Notes under the pieces: model-generated
What the model saw: the letters and a program-made list of their open reading frames with translations, nothing else
Told to the model about the DNA's origin: nothing
Database searches by the model: none
Translations under genes and position numbers: made by a program
NCBI GenBank assembly: GCA_015232865.1
Contig: JADFYU010000008.1
Span: 1-64,000 of the forward strand
Reading direction: 5' to 3'
Source of the DNA: Magnetococcales bacterium
GTDB lineage: Bacteria; Pseudomonadota; Magnetococcia; Magnetococcales; UBA8363
Length of the DNA: 64,000 nucleotides
Shown: positions 8,939 to 18,141 of the stretch, one piece after another
Layout of the letters: every line of letters begins with the position of its first letter
Position numbering within the stretch: position 1 is the first letter of the stretch

Positions 8939-8964
8939 GGCGCAACCTATTGGTCTATCTGGTG
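8909..8964. repeat. Half copy of the dispersed palindrome, over a gene start
   Basis: The 56 bases align without gaps to the left arm of the full element at 57431, with 42 identities, including CAGTT near the terminus and TATCTGGTG at the inner edge. No right arm follows. It covers both possible start codons of the LamG-like gene on the minus strand. Confidence 0.75.
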
Positions 8965-9029
8965 TCATTAAACATTATATAAAATATAAGGTTAAAGGGG
9001 CGGAACGTACCATGGGCAAACCAGAATCG

Positions 9030-9209
9030 TCATGGCTCCTCTCCATGCCCAACCGGTTGATCAAAGGCACTCCATTGATTCATGGAGCCGTCAAACAGCT
9101 GGGCGTTACGGTTATTCAAACGTTCATGGATGGCGAACCAGCCCAAACTCGCATAATTTCCAACGTCGCAGTATAGAATAGTCGGTCGGTTTAGATCAAT
9201 ATCCGCCAT
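9030..9209 (-). pseudogene. Rhodanese (sulfurtransferase) C-terminal fragment
   Basis: The frame encodes about 59 residues ending in GHGEEP. It matches the last part of a two-domain thiosulfate sulfurtransferase: RPTILYCDVGNYASLGWFAI holds the active-site loop with its Cys, followed by NAQLFDGSMNQWSAF and PVGHGEE. SseA-type proteins are about 280 residues; nothing upstream resembles the missing N-terminal domain, although an adjacent frame is open for 60 codons. I read it as the remnant of a deleted gene. A very short active rhodanese is less likely because a single domain needs about 100 residues. Confidence 0.55.
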
Positions 9210-9528
9210 CTCGACACCTCGGCCAGGTCTTGGAAAACAAGGCTGCTGTTTTGGCTTTGATACCTGTGTTCGGTGCGAACCATGTACCGGATATGGAGGC
9301 GGGCTCTGCTGGGAAGCATCCCGTCGAGGGATAGTTCGGCCAGGACTCATCAAGACGGTGAGAGAAAATGGGCGGTGGCAACCCCTCCGCTCCTATCAGT
9401 AAAACGTTGGACAGTTCACCGGATGACAGATCCTGTCATGCCTTTCAAAACCCCCACCCGAAGGGCGGAATGTTGAGTCCAAAACAGTTAGGATTCGACA
9501 CTAAACTCTGGAATCGAGTGTCACGTTT
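9210..9528. other. Intergenic remnant sequence
   Basis: No intact gene is visible. A perfect 7-bp hairpin, ATGACAG/CTGTCAT, lies at 9423-9439. A 6-bp inverted repeat GACACT/AGTGTC flanks 9496-9521, just past the end of the small minus-strand gene at 9529, and could be a weak terminator for it; no T-run follows. Confidence 0.35.
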
Positions 9529-9870
9529 TCATTGACACGTTCCGCCTTTGATCTGCCGTTTCAATGCCAGACCACCCTTCAGCATGATCAAATCATACAG
9601 ATCACTCATCATAAAATGGCGATTGGATGGATAAGCAAAATGTTTGACCGTCAAGGGGTCACCCCGCAGATATCGATGAGAAGAGAGGCGGAATTTTTCT
9701 GGAAGCATCCGATTAAACGGAGACGGTTTGATCAACAAACGGACAATTTGCTCAAAAAGCAGAGCGTATCGGTCATCTTCTTCTTCCTCTTGGTAAATGG
9801 TTTGGATTTTCTCTCCGTATCGGTCAAATAGCCGTACATAATCTTCTAAATCAGGATTGGGAAAATCCAT
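9529..9870 (-). CDS. Small nitrogen-fixation-linked protein, paralogue of the 24394 gene
   Basis: I cannot name this 113-residue soluble protein. Its C-terminal 60 residues align without gaps to the gene at 24394-24699 inside the nif operon. Shared landmarks are a helix ending VxRL, then SPFN, Y..GDPL, HF, PS and (R/H)FM..D. The N-terminal half has an acidic run (QEEEEDDRY) and looks helical. It lies 176 bases behind draT on the same strand and so is likely cotranscribed with it. In Rhodospirillum-type diazotrophs draT is followed by draG and a small gene draB; I cannot say whether this protein corresponds to DraB. A role in controlling nitrogenase is inference from position only. Confidence 0.75.
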   Translation of the reverse strand: MDFPNPDLEDYVRLFDRYGEKIQTIYQEEEEDDRYALLFEQIVRLLIKPSPFNRMLPEKFRLSSHRYLRGDPLTVKHFAYPSNRHFMMSDLYDLIMLKGGLALKRQIKGGTCQ

Positions 9871-10046
9871 GGGCTATCTCCAAAATTCTTGGAAAACGAA
9901 AAACAGGAGGACGATTGTGGATCGTGGTTATTGGCCAGTTGGAATTTAGCATGAAGCTCAGGGTACGACCATCGAATCTTGGATGATTGGCGAGAGGATC
10001 TTTTCCTGTTTTGTCGAGAATGCGCCAGACGACCACCGTTTCCAGG

Positions 10047-10910
10047 CTAATAGCTGGACAGTTTGATCCGGTATAGACCACCAATAACCAACCACTCGCC
10101 CTCCCCCTTGAATACCCCCGGAAACAGTTCATGAAAAAAAAGGATCTTCACCTGAGGCACTTTGACCTCCATGATATAATCTCCAAACTCACAGGCCCGC
10201 TCCCGATCATCACTGAAAGAGCATAAATTGTTCATTAGAACGATAGATTCACTTTTTGGTCCTTTGACCAACATCTCATACTGGTCGATGTGGTTGACGC
10301 CTCGGTAGAGCGTGAGTAGTTTCGTATCCTCCTGGCGACGATCCAACTCATACTGGCAAAAATGGTAGAGCAGATCCAACTGGCTTTCGATCGCATTGGT
10401 ATTGTAAAGTCCGGCACTTTGAGCGGCCAAGAAGTGCTGGAACGCTTCTCCGTGATAATCGTCGATCGCTCTTTGGAAGAATCTGGGAGTCAAACCGAAC
10501 CGACTCAACACCCAGCCCTTCAAAACGGCTGTCTCTCGCCCCTCTGGATTGAACAGCCATCCTCTTAAAATCCGAAGATAATCTATTTTTTTGCGATGTT
10601 GGCGTTTGCCGGGAGTATATCCGGCATCCTCCGGGCTTTCCAAACGAAAAGCCACCGCCATGTAATCCATGAACTGCTGCGTTCTCTCCTTTATTGTTTC
10701 AATTTTATCCAGCCGGTCAAATAGCTGTTTATGCATCTCCAAAACACCGACCAAACGCAATGGAATCGGATGAAATTGGAAAGCGATGGAACCTAAAGCC
10801 TCAGGCGAAAGTGTGGTTCGATTGATTAATGATCGGGCCTTTTTCGGCAACCGGACATAGACACCTTCCAAATTGTCGACTCTCTTACAATCCTCTACGA
10901 TCTGTCGCAT
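10047..10910 (-). CDS. draT: NAD+-dinitrogenase-reductase ADP-ribosyltransferase
   Basis: DraT transfers ADP-ribose from NAD+ to a specific arginine of the nitrogenase Fe protein, switching nitrogenase off under ammonium, dark or energy stress. The 287 residues fit the family length. The R-S-E signature of arginine-specific ADP-ribosyltransferases is present: R203 in LYRG, S231-F-S233, and E270-G-E272 in KGEGEWLV. The N-terminal half (SPEALGSIAFQFHP, ETIKERTQQFMDYMAVAFRLE) is typical of DraT. Start: ATG at 10910 after GGAG. It diverges from nifH, which encodes its target. The removing enzyme DraG is not in the window. A sigma-54-like element at 10983-10968 faces it. Confidence 0.95.
   Translation of the reverse strand: MRQIVEDCKRVDNLEGVYVRLPKKARSLINRTTLSPEALGSIAFQFHPIPLRLVGVLEMHKQLFDRLDKIETIKERTQQFMDYMAVAFRLESPEDAGYTPGKRQHRKKIDYLRILRGWLFNPEGRETAVLKGWVLSRFGLTPRFFQRAIDDYHGEAFQHFLAAQSAGLYNTNAIESQLDLLYHFCQYELDRRQEDTKLLTLYRGVNHIDQYEMLVKGPKSESIVLMNNLCSFSDDRERACEFGDYIMEVKVPQVKILFFHELFPGVFKGEGEWLVIGGLYRIKLSSY
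10874..10889. promoter_or_regulatory. NifA-type upstream activator sequence for nifH
   Basis: TGT-N10-ACA is the binding consensus of NifA. The site is centred about 130 bases before the expected nifH start point, within the normal range, and lies inside the first codons of draT. One match to such a short pattern can occur by chance, but its place ahead of a sigma-54 element supports it. Confidence 0.55.
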
Positions 10911-10967
10911 TTGCTACTCCATTCTGGCCCCAAATAAAACACAATTTTTCCTTACAACACAATCTCT

Positions 10968-10983
10968 TACAATCTACATGCCA
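10968..10983 (-). promoter_or_regulatory. Candidate sigma-54 promoter of draT
   Basis: Read on the minus strand: TGGCAT, five bases, TTGTA, against the consensus TGGCAC-N5-TTGCA (two mismatches). Transcription would begin near 10957 and leave a leader of about 47 bases before draT. Its -24 half TGCCA mirrors the TGGCA of the nifH promoter, with AGC between them. Confidence 0.45.
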
Positions 10984-10986
10984 AGC

Positions 10987-11002
10987 TGGCACGGCAACTG
11001 CG
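10987..11002 (+). promoter_or_regulatory. Sigma-54 (-24/-12) promoter of nifH
   Basis: TGGCAC, five bases, CTGCG matches TGGCAC-N5-TTGCA with the invariant GG and GC correctly spaced. The start point would be near 11013, about 64 bases before the nifH ATG. NifA-activated nif promoters use this form. Confidence 0.85.
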
Positions 11003-11034
11003 CTAAGGAAGGAAAGAACGAATTCAAACCGTGA

Positions 11035-11961
<927 letters not shown>

Positions 11962-12055
11962 TTTAAAGGTCGATACTCGATCGGCTTCAACCGGATCACC
12001 CCAGGTTGATGCCGATCATCTTAAAGACAATTCGTCAACGATAAGGAGAAAAGCG

Positions 12056-13498
12056 ATGTCCGCTTTGACTCGTGAAGAGGCTGAGGGGCTTATCCAGGAA
12101 GTATTGGAGGTTTACCCTGAGAAGTCTAAAAAAGATCGCGCAAAACATCTGACCATCAGCGATCCGGAGGTGGATAAATCCACCAAATGCTTTACCTCAA
12201 ACCGCAAATCCCTACCCGGCGTCATGACCGCTCGTGGCTGTGCCTATGCCGGTTCCAAAGGTGTCGTCTGGGGTCCAATCAAAGATATGATTCACCTCTC
12301 ACACGGCCCGGTGGGCTGTGGCCAGTATTCCCGAGCCGGACGCCGCAACTACTATGTGGGATATACTGGCGTCAACACCTTTGGCACCATGAACTTCACC
12401 TCTGACTTCCAAGAGAAAGATATTGTTTTTGGTGGCGATAAAAAACTGGCCAAGATTCTCAATGAGGTGGAAACCCTGTTTCCCATGAACAGGGGAATCT
12501 CGGTTCAATCCGAGTGCCCGGTCGGCTTGATTGGAGACGATATCGAGGCAGTCGCCAGAAAAGGCAGCGAAGAGCTGAAAAAACCGGTTGTTCCGGTTCG
12601 GTGTGAAGGCTTCCGAGGTGTTTCACAGTCACTGGGTCACCACATTGCAAACGATGCCATTCGGGATCATATCCTCGTTGAAGGCCTGGATGACGGTTTT
12701 GAGCCGACGCCATATGATGTGGCCGTCATTGGTGACTACAACATTGGTGGTGACGCCTGGTCTTCGCGGATTCTATTGGAAGAGATGGGTCTGCGGGTCG
12801 TTGCCCAATGGTCCGGTGACGGCACCTTTGCAGAGATGGCTCGCACTCCAAAAGTGAAGATGAACCTGCTTCACTGCTATCGGAGCATGAACTATATTTC
12901 CCGCCACATGGAGACCAAGTACGGCATTCCCTGGCTGGAATACAATTTCTTCGGTCCGACTAAAATTGCCGAATCTCTCCGGGCCATCGCCTCTCACTTT
13001 GATGACAAGATCAAAGAGGGTGCCGAGCGGGTGATCGCAAGCTATCAACCCATGGTAGATGCCATTAACGAAAAATTCGTCCATCGCCTCAAAGATAAAA
13101 AAGTCATGCTCTACGTCGGTGGTTTGCGCCCCCGGCACGTGGTCGGTGCGTATGAAGATCTGGGAATGCAGGTGGTGGGCACCGGTTATGAGTTCGGTCA
13201 CAACGACGATTATGAAAGAACCTTGAAGGATCTCGGTGATTCCACCTTGATCTATGACGACGTCACCGAGTTTGAGTTGGAAAAATTTGTTTCAAAAATC
13301 CGCCCCGATCTCATCGGTGCCGGCATCAAAGAGAAGTATGTGTATCAAAAAATGGGCGTTCCCTTCCGGCAGATGCACTCCTGGGACTATAGCGGCCCTT
13401 ATCATGGATATGATGGATACGCCATTTTCGCCAGAGATATTGATATGACCATCAATAATCCCTGTTGGAAAAACATGAAAGCCCCCTGGAAAAAATAA
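12056..13498 (+). CDS. nifD: Nitrogenase MoFe protein alpha chain
   Basis: NifD binds the iron-molybdenum cofactor and reduces N2. The 480-residue product has the P-cluster cysteine regions ([26 protein letters not shown] and [12 protein letters not shown]), the cofactor cysteine in [16 protein letters not shown], and the cofactor histidine in [15 protein letters not shown]. The [11 protein letters not shown] segment and overall length are typical of molybdenum, not vanadium or iron-only, enzymes. Start: ATG at 12056 after AAGGAG; the frame is open further upstream into the end of nifH. nifK follows after 108 bases containing an imperfect CCTCG/CGAGG hairpin. Confidence 0.99.
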   Translation: MSALTREEAEGLIQEVLEVYPEKSKKDRAKHLTISDPEVDKSTKCFTSNRKSLPGVMTARGCAYAGSKGVVWGPIKDMIHLSHGPVGCGQYSRAGRRNYYVGYTGVNTFGTMNFTSDFQEKDIVFGGDKKLAKILNEVETLFPMNRGISVQSECPVGLIGDDIEAVARKGSEELKKPVVPVRCEGFRGVSQSLGHHIANDAIRDHILVEGLDDGFEPTPYDVAVIGDYNIGGDAWSSRILLEEMGLRVVAQWSGDGTFAEMARTPKVKMNLLHCYRSMNYISRHMETKYGIPWLEYNFFGPTKIAESLRAIASHFDDKIKEGAERVIASYQPMVDAINEKFVHRLKDKKVMLYVGGLRPRHVVGAYEDLGMQVVGTGYEFGHNDDYERTLKDLGDSTLIYDDVTEFELEKFVSKIRPDLIGAGIKEKYVYQKMGVPFRQMHSWDYSGPYHGYDGYAIFARDIDMTINNPCWKNMKAPWKK

Positions 13499-13606
13499 GG
13501 GGCTTGTATAGACAACCCGGTGGCATACCAACCTTGAGAATTATTTTAAATCTACATGATGCCCTCGTTGTCCTCAGATTTGAGGCGCGAGGTGTAAGGA
13601 GTTGTC

Positions 13607-15178
13607 ATGAGTCAAACCGTAGAAGACATCAAACCCTGTTATCCCCTTTTCAACAAACCGGAATATCGGGAAGTCCTGGCCAGAAAGGCCGATCAGTATG
13701 AGAAAAAGCCAGACATGGAAACCCTGGAAGCGGGTTTCCAATGGACCACCTCACAAGAGTACAAAGAGCTTAATTTCAATCGGGAAGCACTGACCATCAA
13801 CCCGGCAAAAGCCTGCCAGCCCTTGGGGGCCGTGCTTTGCTCGTTGGGGTTTAAAGGCTCTCTGCCCTATGTTCACGGATCTCAGGGGTGTGTGGCCTAT
13901 TTCAGAACCTATTTCAATCGCCACTTCAAAGAACCTATTGCCTGTGTCAGTGACTCCATGACGGAAGATGCGGCGGTATTTGGTGGTCATAAAAACATGC
14001 ATACAGGCTTGGAGAACGCCAACGCACTGTATAAACCAGAAATGATTTCTGTTTCCACCACCTGTATGGCAGAGGTGATCGGGGACGACCTGAACTCCTT
14101 TATCAATAACGCTAAAAAAGATGGCAAAATCCCTGAAGAGTTGCCCACCCCTCATGCCCACACCCCCTCATTCGTCGGTTCCCATGTGACCGGCTACGAT
14201 GCCATGATGGAAGGGACTTTGCGTTATTTCACCATCAACGAGATGGATGACAAAGAGGTTGGCAGTAACAAAAAGATCAATCTGATTACGGGGTTTGAAA
14301 CCTATCTGGGTAATTACCGGGTGCTGCATCGGATGATGAAAGAGATGGAGGTCGATTACACCATGATCTCCGACCCATCCGAGGTACTGGATACGCCGGC
14401 TGATGGTAAATACCGCATGTATGAAGGGGGAACCACGGCTGAAGAGGTGAAAGATGCGCCCAACGCCATTGACACCCTTTTGCTACAACCGTTTGGTACG
14501 GTTAAAACCAGAAAGTTCATCACCGAAACCTGGAACCAACCGTGCAATAAAATCAACCCGCCAATGGGATTGGCCTGGACCGATGAGTTGTTGATGAAGG
14601 TCTCCGAGTTGACCGGCAAAGAGATTCCCGCCAGCCTGGAATTGGAGCGGGGTCGCCTGGTAGACATGATGACCGACTCACACACCTGGCTGCACGGCAA
14701 AACCTTCTCCCTTTACGGAGACCCGGATTTTGTCGAGGGGATGTGCCAATTCTTGATGGAACTGGGAGCTGAGCCAAAGCATGTTCTATGCAACAACGCC
14801 AACAAGCGTTGGGGAAAACGGCTGGACAAGTGGCTAAAATCAAATGATTACGGTCAGCAGGCCGAGGTCTATGAAGGAAGGGATCTATGGCATTTCCGCT
14901 CATTGATGTTTGGCGACAAGCCGGATTTCATGATCGGGAACAGCTATGGAAAGTTTATTCAACGAGATACCTTTCACAAAGGTTTAGAGCATGAAGTCCC
15001 GTTGATTCGCATCGGTTTCCCCATCTTTGACCGCCACCATCTGCATCGTTCCACGACCCTGGGTTATGAAGGAGCAATGAACATTTTAACCACGCTGGTT
15101 AATGCGGTGATGGAAAAGCTGGATCGGGATACCATCAATATGGGCGTGACAGATTACAACTACGACCTGGTTCGTTAA
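13607..15178 (+). CDS. nifK: Nitrogenase MoFe protein beta chain
   Basis: NifK pairs with NifD and supplies half of the P-cluster ligands. The 523 residues include CQPLGAVLCSLGFKG, HGSQGCVAYFRTYFNRHFKEP and STTCMAEVIGDDLNSF. The N-terminal segment (KPCYPLFNKPEYREVLARK) is the longer form found in group I molybdenum nitrogenases. The closing region GFPIFDRHHLHRSTTLGYEGA is standard. A ribosome site AAGGAG precedes the ATG. After the stop an imperfect stem-loop occupies 15218-15296 before nifT, a plausible point for RNA processing or partial termination. Confidence 0.99.
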   Translation: MSQTVEDIKPCYPLFNKPEYREVLARKADQYEKKPDMETLEAGFQWTTSQEYKELNFNREALTINPAKACQPLGAVLCSLGFKGSLPYVHGSQGCVAYFRTYFNRHFKEPIACVSDSMTEDAAVFGGHKNMHTGLENANALYKPEMISVSTTCMAEVIGDDLNSFINNAKKDGKIPEELPTPHAHTPSFVGSHVTGYDAMMEGTLRYFTINEMDDKEVGSNKKINLITGFETYLGNYRVLHRMMKEMEVDYTMISDPSEVLDTPADGKYRMYEGGTTAEEVKDAPNAIDTLLLQPFGTVKTRKFITETWNQPCNKINPPMGLAWTDELLMKVSELTGKEIPASLELERGRLVDMMTDSHTWLHGKTFSLYGDPDFVEGMCQFLMELGAEPKHVLCNNANKRWGKRLDKWLKSNDYGQQAEVYEGRDLWHFRSLMFGDKPDFMIGNSYGKFIQRDTFHKGLEHEVPLIRIGFPIFDRHHLHRSTTLGYEGAMNILTTLVNAVMEKLDRDTINMGVTDYNYDLVR

Positions 15179-15217
15179 TCCGTAGGGGGGCGGTTTGGTT
15201 ATTGTATCCTGCGGTCA

Positions 15218-15296
15218 CTGGTGGCCATGAAGAGGGCGAAAAAGCACGACACATCATTCGACATACGTGCCATTGAACCCTGTTCATAACCACCAG
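15218..15296 (+). other. Imperfect stem-loop between nifK and nifT
   Basis: CTGGTGG pairs with CCACCAG (7 bp), then ATGAA/TTCAT, AGGG/CCCT and GCACG/CGTGC, with small internal mismatches. It lacks a T-run, so it is not a classic terminator. Such structures commonly stabilise the abundant nifHDK message or mark a processing site. That role is inference. Confidence 0.5.
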
Positions 15297-15360
15297 GAAC
15301 CAACCTCTGCAAATCACCAGACCGCCTTTTATCTACCCAAAAGGGGAAAGGAGAAAGGCC

Positions 15361-15573
15361 ATGCCTAAGATCATTCTCAGCAAGAACGATGAGGGGACAC
15401 TGATCTGTTATGTGCCAAAGAGGGATCTGGAAGCCAAGGTCGTTGGGCTGGAATTTGAAGAACCCGCCCGATGGGGAGGGACACTGACGTTGGAGGATGG
15501 CACCAAGCTATTTATCGAGCCATTGAAGGCAACGCCCAATCTACCCATGGAGATACGGGCGACAAGAGGATAA
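15361..15573 (+). CDS. nifT: Nitrogen fixation protein NifT (FixU)
   Basis: The 70-residue protein begins MPKIILSKNDEGTLICYVPKRDLEA and continues WGGTLTLEDGTKLFIEP, which is the whole NifT/FixU domain. NifT is a small accessory protein usually encoded next to nifK; its biochemical job is unsettled, with a proposed link to MoFe protein maturation. AAAGGAGAAAGGCC gives a strong ribosome site. The position after nifK and before nifY fits Azotobacter-type operons. Confidence 0.95.
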   Translation: MPKIILSKNDEGTLICYVPKRDLEAKVVGLEFEEPARWGGTLTLEDGTKLFIEPLKATPNLPMEIRATRG

Positions 15574-15627
15574 ATCAGGTAGGGTATTCAGGTTGACGGG
15601 TTCGTTTTTCTGGATATCCATTTTCAA

Positions 15628-15739
15628 CCTGGATTCGGCAGTTGGAAGTGCGTAAGCGGTGCAACATATTGGTTTTTCCAGTTTGCCAGGTGAATCAAGT
15701 GGTTATGCCGATTGCGTGCTTACAACTGCTGAATCCAGG
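15628..15739. repeat. Dispersed palindrome, short full copy in the nif operon
   Basis: The element runs from CCTGGATTCGGCAGTTG to CAACTGCTGAATCCAGG, inverted ends with one difference that still allows a G-U pair. About 39 bases of its left arm, from GGCAGTTGG onward, are identical to the 57431 copy; the apical stem present there is missing here. It occupies most of the gap between nifT and nifY and would be part of the nif mRNA leader of nifY. Confidence 0.85.
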
Positions 15740-15773
15740 TTCAACGTTGGTTGGATGTAACAAGGAGATTACC

Positions 15774-16475
15774 ATGTCGGAAAATACCGATTTGGCACTG
15801 CGCATAGGAGTGTCTGCTCAATATTTGGGTTGCACTGGACCCAAACCTTTGGTCCAGGCCTTACAGGAGTATGTCGGCACTCCTTTTACCGAACAAAAGT
15901 TTAGCAAAATTGATGCAGTCGGCCTCCCTCTTCATTTGGAAAAATTCCAGATTTCCAGCACTCAAGAGATCATCGAAAAGGTGCTGAACACGTTGCAACA
16001 GGGCCTGCCCCAAGAGGAGATGCCCGCCGACCCGGTCATCAACTGTCAAAGCAAGAGGAAGGGAGCGCTCCGGGTAGGTCTGGCCTCAAACACCGCTGAG
16101 ACCCTGGATGGCCATTTCGGCTCCTGCAAACAGTTTCAGATCTACGATGTTTCACGCTCTGAAATCACTCATGTGGATACCCGGTATACCGTTCATCTGG
16201 GATCGGGGAAATCTTTGGATACCGAGAAAAACCAGCAGCGGGTTGAATTGACCAGAGATTGCGACATTCTCTGCGTACAATCCATCGGCGGCCCTCCAGC
16301 CGCTCGTGTTGTCAACTCGGGAATCATGCCGCTTAAATATCCAGAGGCACAACCTTTCACCCAGGTATTGACCGAGTTGCAAAATCGGTTGAGTTCACCT
16401 CCGCCCTGGATGAAAAAATCCATGGGAATCGAAAACCGGATTCCAACAAATTGGCAAGAACAACCCAACTCGTAA
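15774..16475 (+). CDS. nifY: NifY/NafY-type cofactor-binding protein
   Basis: The 233-residue protein has two parts. Residues 5-95 form a helical domain (LRIGVSAQYLGCTGPKPLVQALQEYV) like the N-terminal domain of Azotobacter NafY, which holds apo-dinitrogenase. Residues 110-215 are the NifX/NifB-type cofactor domain with LDGHFGSCKQFQIYDV and a CDILCVQSIGGPPAARVVNSGI segment. Members bind iron-molybdenum cofactor or its precursor and help insert it into apo-NifDK. Start: ATG at 15774 after AAGGAG. Its place between nifT and nifE supports NifY; NafY is functionally equivalent. Confidence 0.9.
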   Translation: MSENTDLALRIGVSAQYLGCTGPKPLVQALQEYVGTPFTEQKFSKIDAVGLPLHLEKFQISSTQEIIEKVLNTLQQGLPQEEMPADPVINCQSKRKGALRVGLASNTAETLDGHFGSCKQFQIYDVSRSEITHVDTRYTVHLGSGKSLDTEKNQQRVELTRDCDILCVQSIGGPPAARVVNSGIMPLKYPEAQPFTQVLTELQNRLSSPPPWMKKSMGIENRIPTNWQEQPNS

Positions 16476-16506
16476 GGGTCAAATCCGGCCATTTTTCCGC
16501 CTGCTC

Positions 16507-16533
16507 TACCCGGCGCGACCCTGTAGCCGGGTA
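16507..16533. terminator. Hairpin after nifY
   Basis: TACCCGGC and GCCGGGTA form a perfect 8-bp stem with an 11-base loop, 31 bases past the nifY stop. Only TTGTC follows, so termination may be partial. A new promoter element follows downstream, which fits a transcript boundary. Confidence 0.45.
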
Positions 16534-16589
16534 TTGTCATTCACGACCTGAAACCATTTTGTAGCAGATGCAACATTTCGCGTGTTGAT

Positions 16590-16605
16590 TGTCAGAACAG
16601 CGACA
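16590..16605. promoter_or_regulatory. NifA-type upstream activator sequence for nifE
   Basis: TGT-CAGAACAGCG-ACA matches TGT-N10-ACA exactly and lies about 78 bases ahead of the expected nifE start point. Confidence 0.6.
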
Positions 16606-16648
16606 AAACATACACACATATCTTATTGTATTTTAACGATTATATGAT

Positions 16649-16664
16649 TGGCACAGAGTTTGAG
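16649..16664 (+). promoter_or_regulatory. Sigma-54 (-24/-12) promoter of nifE
   Basis: TGGCAC-AGAGT-TTGAG matches the consensus except for the C of the -12 GC pair. It lies 67 bases before the nifE start codon, with a NifA site upstream. Confidence 0.65.
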
Positions 16665-16730
16665 ATACTGTCATTATGAGCCTGTTGTTTGCCTGGATTG
16701 TTCTCTCACCAAACAAGCTGACCGGAGATT

Positions 16731-18140
16731 ATGATGAAACAAGCTGATATTGCCGCCCTACTTGACGAACCGGCTTGCGAACATAACACTCACGAACCTG
16801 GCCAAGAGAAAACGGGATGCGCTCGCCTGAAACCCGGTGCAACCGCCGGTGGCTGTAGCTTTGATGGTGCGATGATCACTCTGTTCCCCATTGGCGATGT
16901 GGCCCATATCGTTCATGGTTCCATTGCCTGTGCGGGAAGCTCCTGGGATGGTCGGGGATCTCTCTCCTCCGGTCCCGCGCTGTATCGAATGGGCATGACC
17001 ACCGATTTGACCGAGCAGGACATCATCATGGGAAGAGGAGAAAAACGTCTTCTTCATGGGATCAAACAGATCATCAACCGCTACACGCCCAAAGCGGTCT
17101 TTGTCTATCAAACCTGTATTCCAGCTCTGATCGGAGATGACCTGGAGGCCATCTGCCAGGCGGCGGAAGAACATTTCAATCTGCCGATCATTCCCGTGGA
17201 TTCAGCGGGATTTTATGGAACCAAGAACCTGGGAAATCGCATTGCCGGAGAGACCATGTTTCGTCGGGTCATCGGCAGCCGGGAACCAGAACCTGCGCCA
17301 GAATTTGCCGACCTGGCCGGCAGCCGGGTTCATGACGTCAATCTGATTGGCGAATTTAATATTGCCGGCGAATTTTGGCATGTTCTGCCTCTGCTGGATG
17401 AGCTGGGTATACGGGTTCTTTGCACTCTGGCCGGAGATGCCCGCTTTCAGGAAGTTCAAACCATGCACCGAGCCAAAGCGACGATGCTGGTCTGCTCCAA
17501 AGCCTTGATCAATGTGGCGCGACTTTTACAGGAGAACTACAACATCCCCTGGTTTGAAGGCTCTTTTTATGGCATCCGCGACACCTCTCAGGCCCTACGT
17601 GATTTTGCCCGTCTGATCGATGATTCCGACTTGACGGATCGCACCGAAAAATTGATTCAGCGAGAAGAGGAAAAAGCCTACCAGGCTATCGCTCCTTACA
17701 AAAGCCGATTAAAGGGGTGTAAGGCGGTTCTTTATACTGGCGGTGTCAAATCCTGGTCGGTCGTCTCGGCCCTTCAGGATCTGGGGGTTGAGGTGGTCGC
17801 AACAGGAACCAGAAAATCAACTCAACAAGACAAAGCCCGCATTAAGGCATTGATGGGAGAAGAGGCCATCATGATTGAAGAGGGCCGGGCTGACCTGTTG
17901 TTGGAAATTGCAGAAAAACAAGGTGCAGATCTGCTCATAGCGGGCGGGCGCAACATGTTTACCGCCCTCAAAGGACGGCTCCCGTTTTTGGATATAAATC
18001 AAGAACGCGAACATGCCTATGCCGGTTATGCCGGCATGGAGACCCTGGGGCAACAGTTGATCAACACTATTTTTTCCCCCATCTGGTCACAGGTGCGCCA
18101 ACCCGCTCCCTGGGATTCAAACGGAACAAGGAGTGTTTGA
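16731..18140 (+). CDS. nifE: FeMo-cofactor scaffold protein NifE
   Basis: NifE with NifN forms the scaffold on which the NifB-derived cluster matures into FeMo-cofactor. The 469-residue product shares the nitrogenase alpha-chain fold: [64 protein letters not shown] and a closing HAYAGYAG. As expected for NifE, the His that binds cofactor in NifD is not conserved. GGAG precedes the ATG. One base separates its stop from the nifN start, indicating tight coupling. Confidence 0.97.
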   Translation: MMKQADIAALLDEPACEHNTHEPGQEKTGCARLKPGATAGGCSFDGAMITLFPIGDVAHIVHGSIACAGSSWDGRGSLSSGPALYRMGMTTDLTEQDIIMGRGEKRLLHGIKQIINRYTPKAVFVYQTCIPALIGDDLEAICQAAEEHFNLPIIPVDSAGFYGTKNLGNRIAGETMFRRVIGSREPEPAPEFADLAGSRVHDVNLIGEFNIAGEFWHVLPLLDELGIRVLCTLAGDARFQEVQTMHRAKATMLVCSKALINVARLLQENYNIPWFEGSFYGIRDTSQALRDFARLIDDSDLTDRTEKLIQREEEKAYQAIAPYKSRLKGCKAVLYTGGVKSWSVVSALQDLGVEVVATGTRKSTQQDKARIKALMGEEAIMIEEGRADLLLEIAEKQGADLLIAGGRNMFTALKGRLPFLDINQEREHAYAGYAGMETLGQQLINTIFSPIWSQVRQPAPWDSNGTRSV

Positions 18141-18141
18141 C

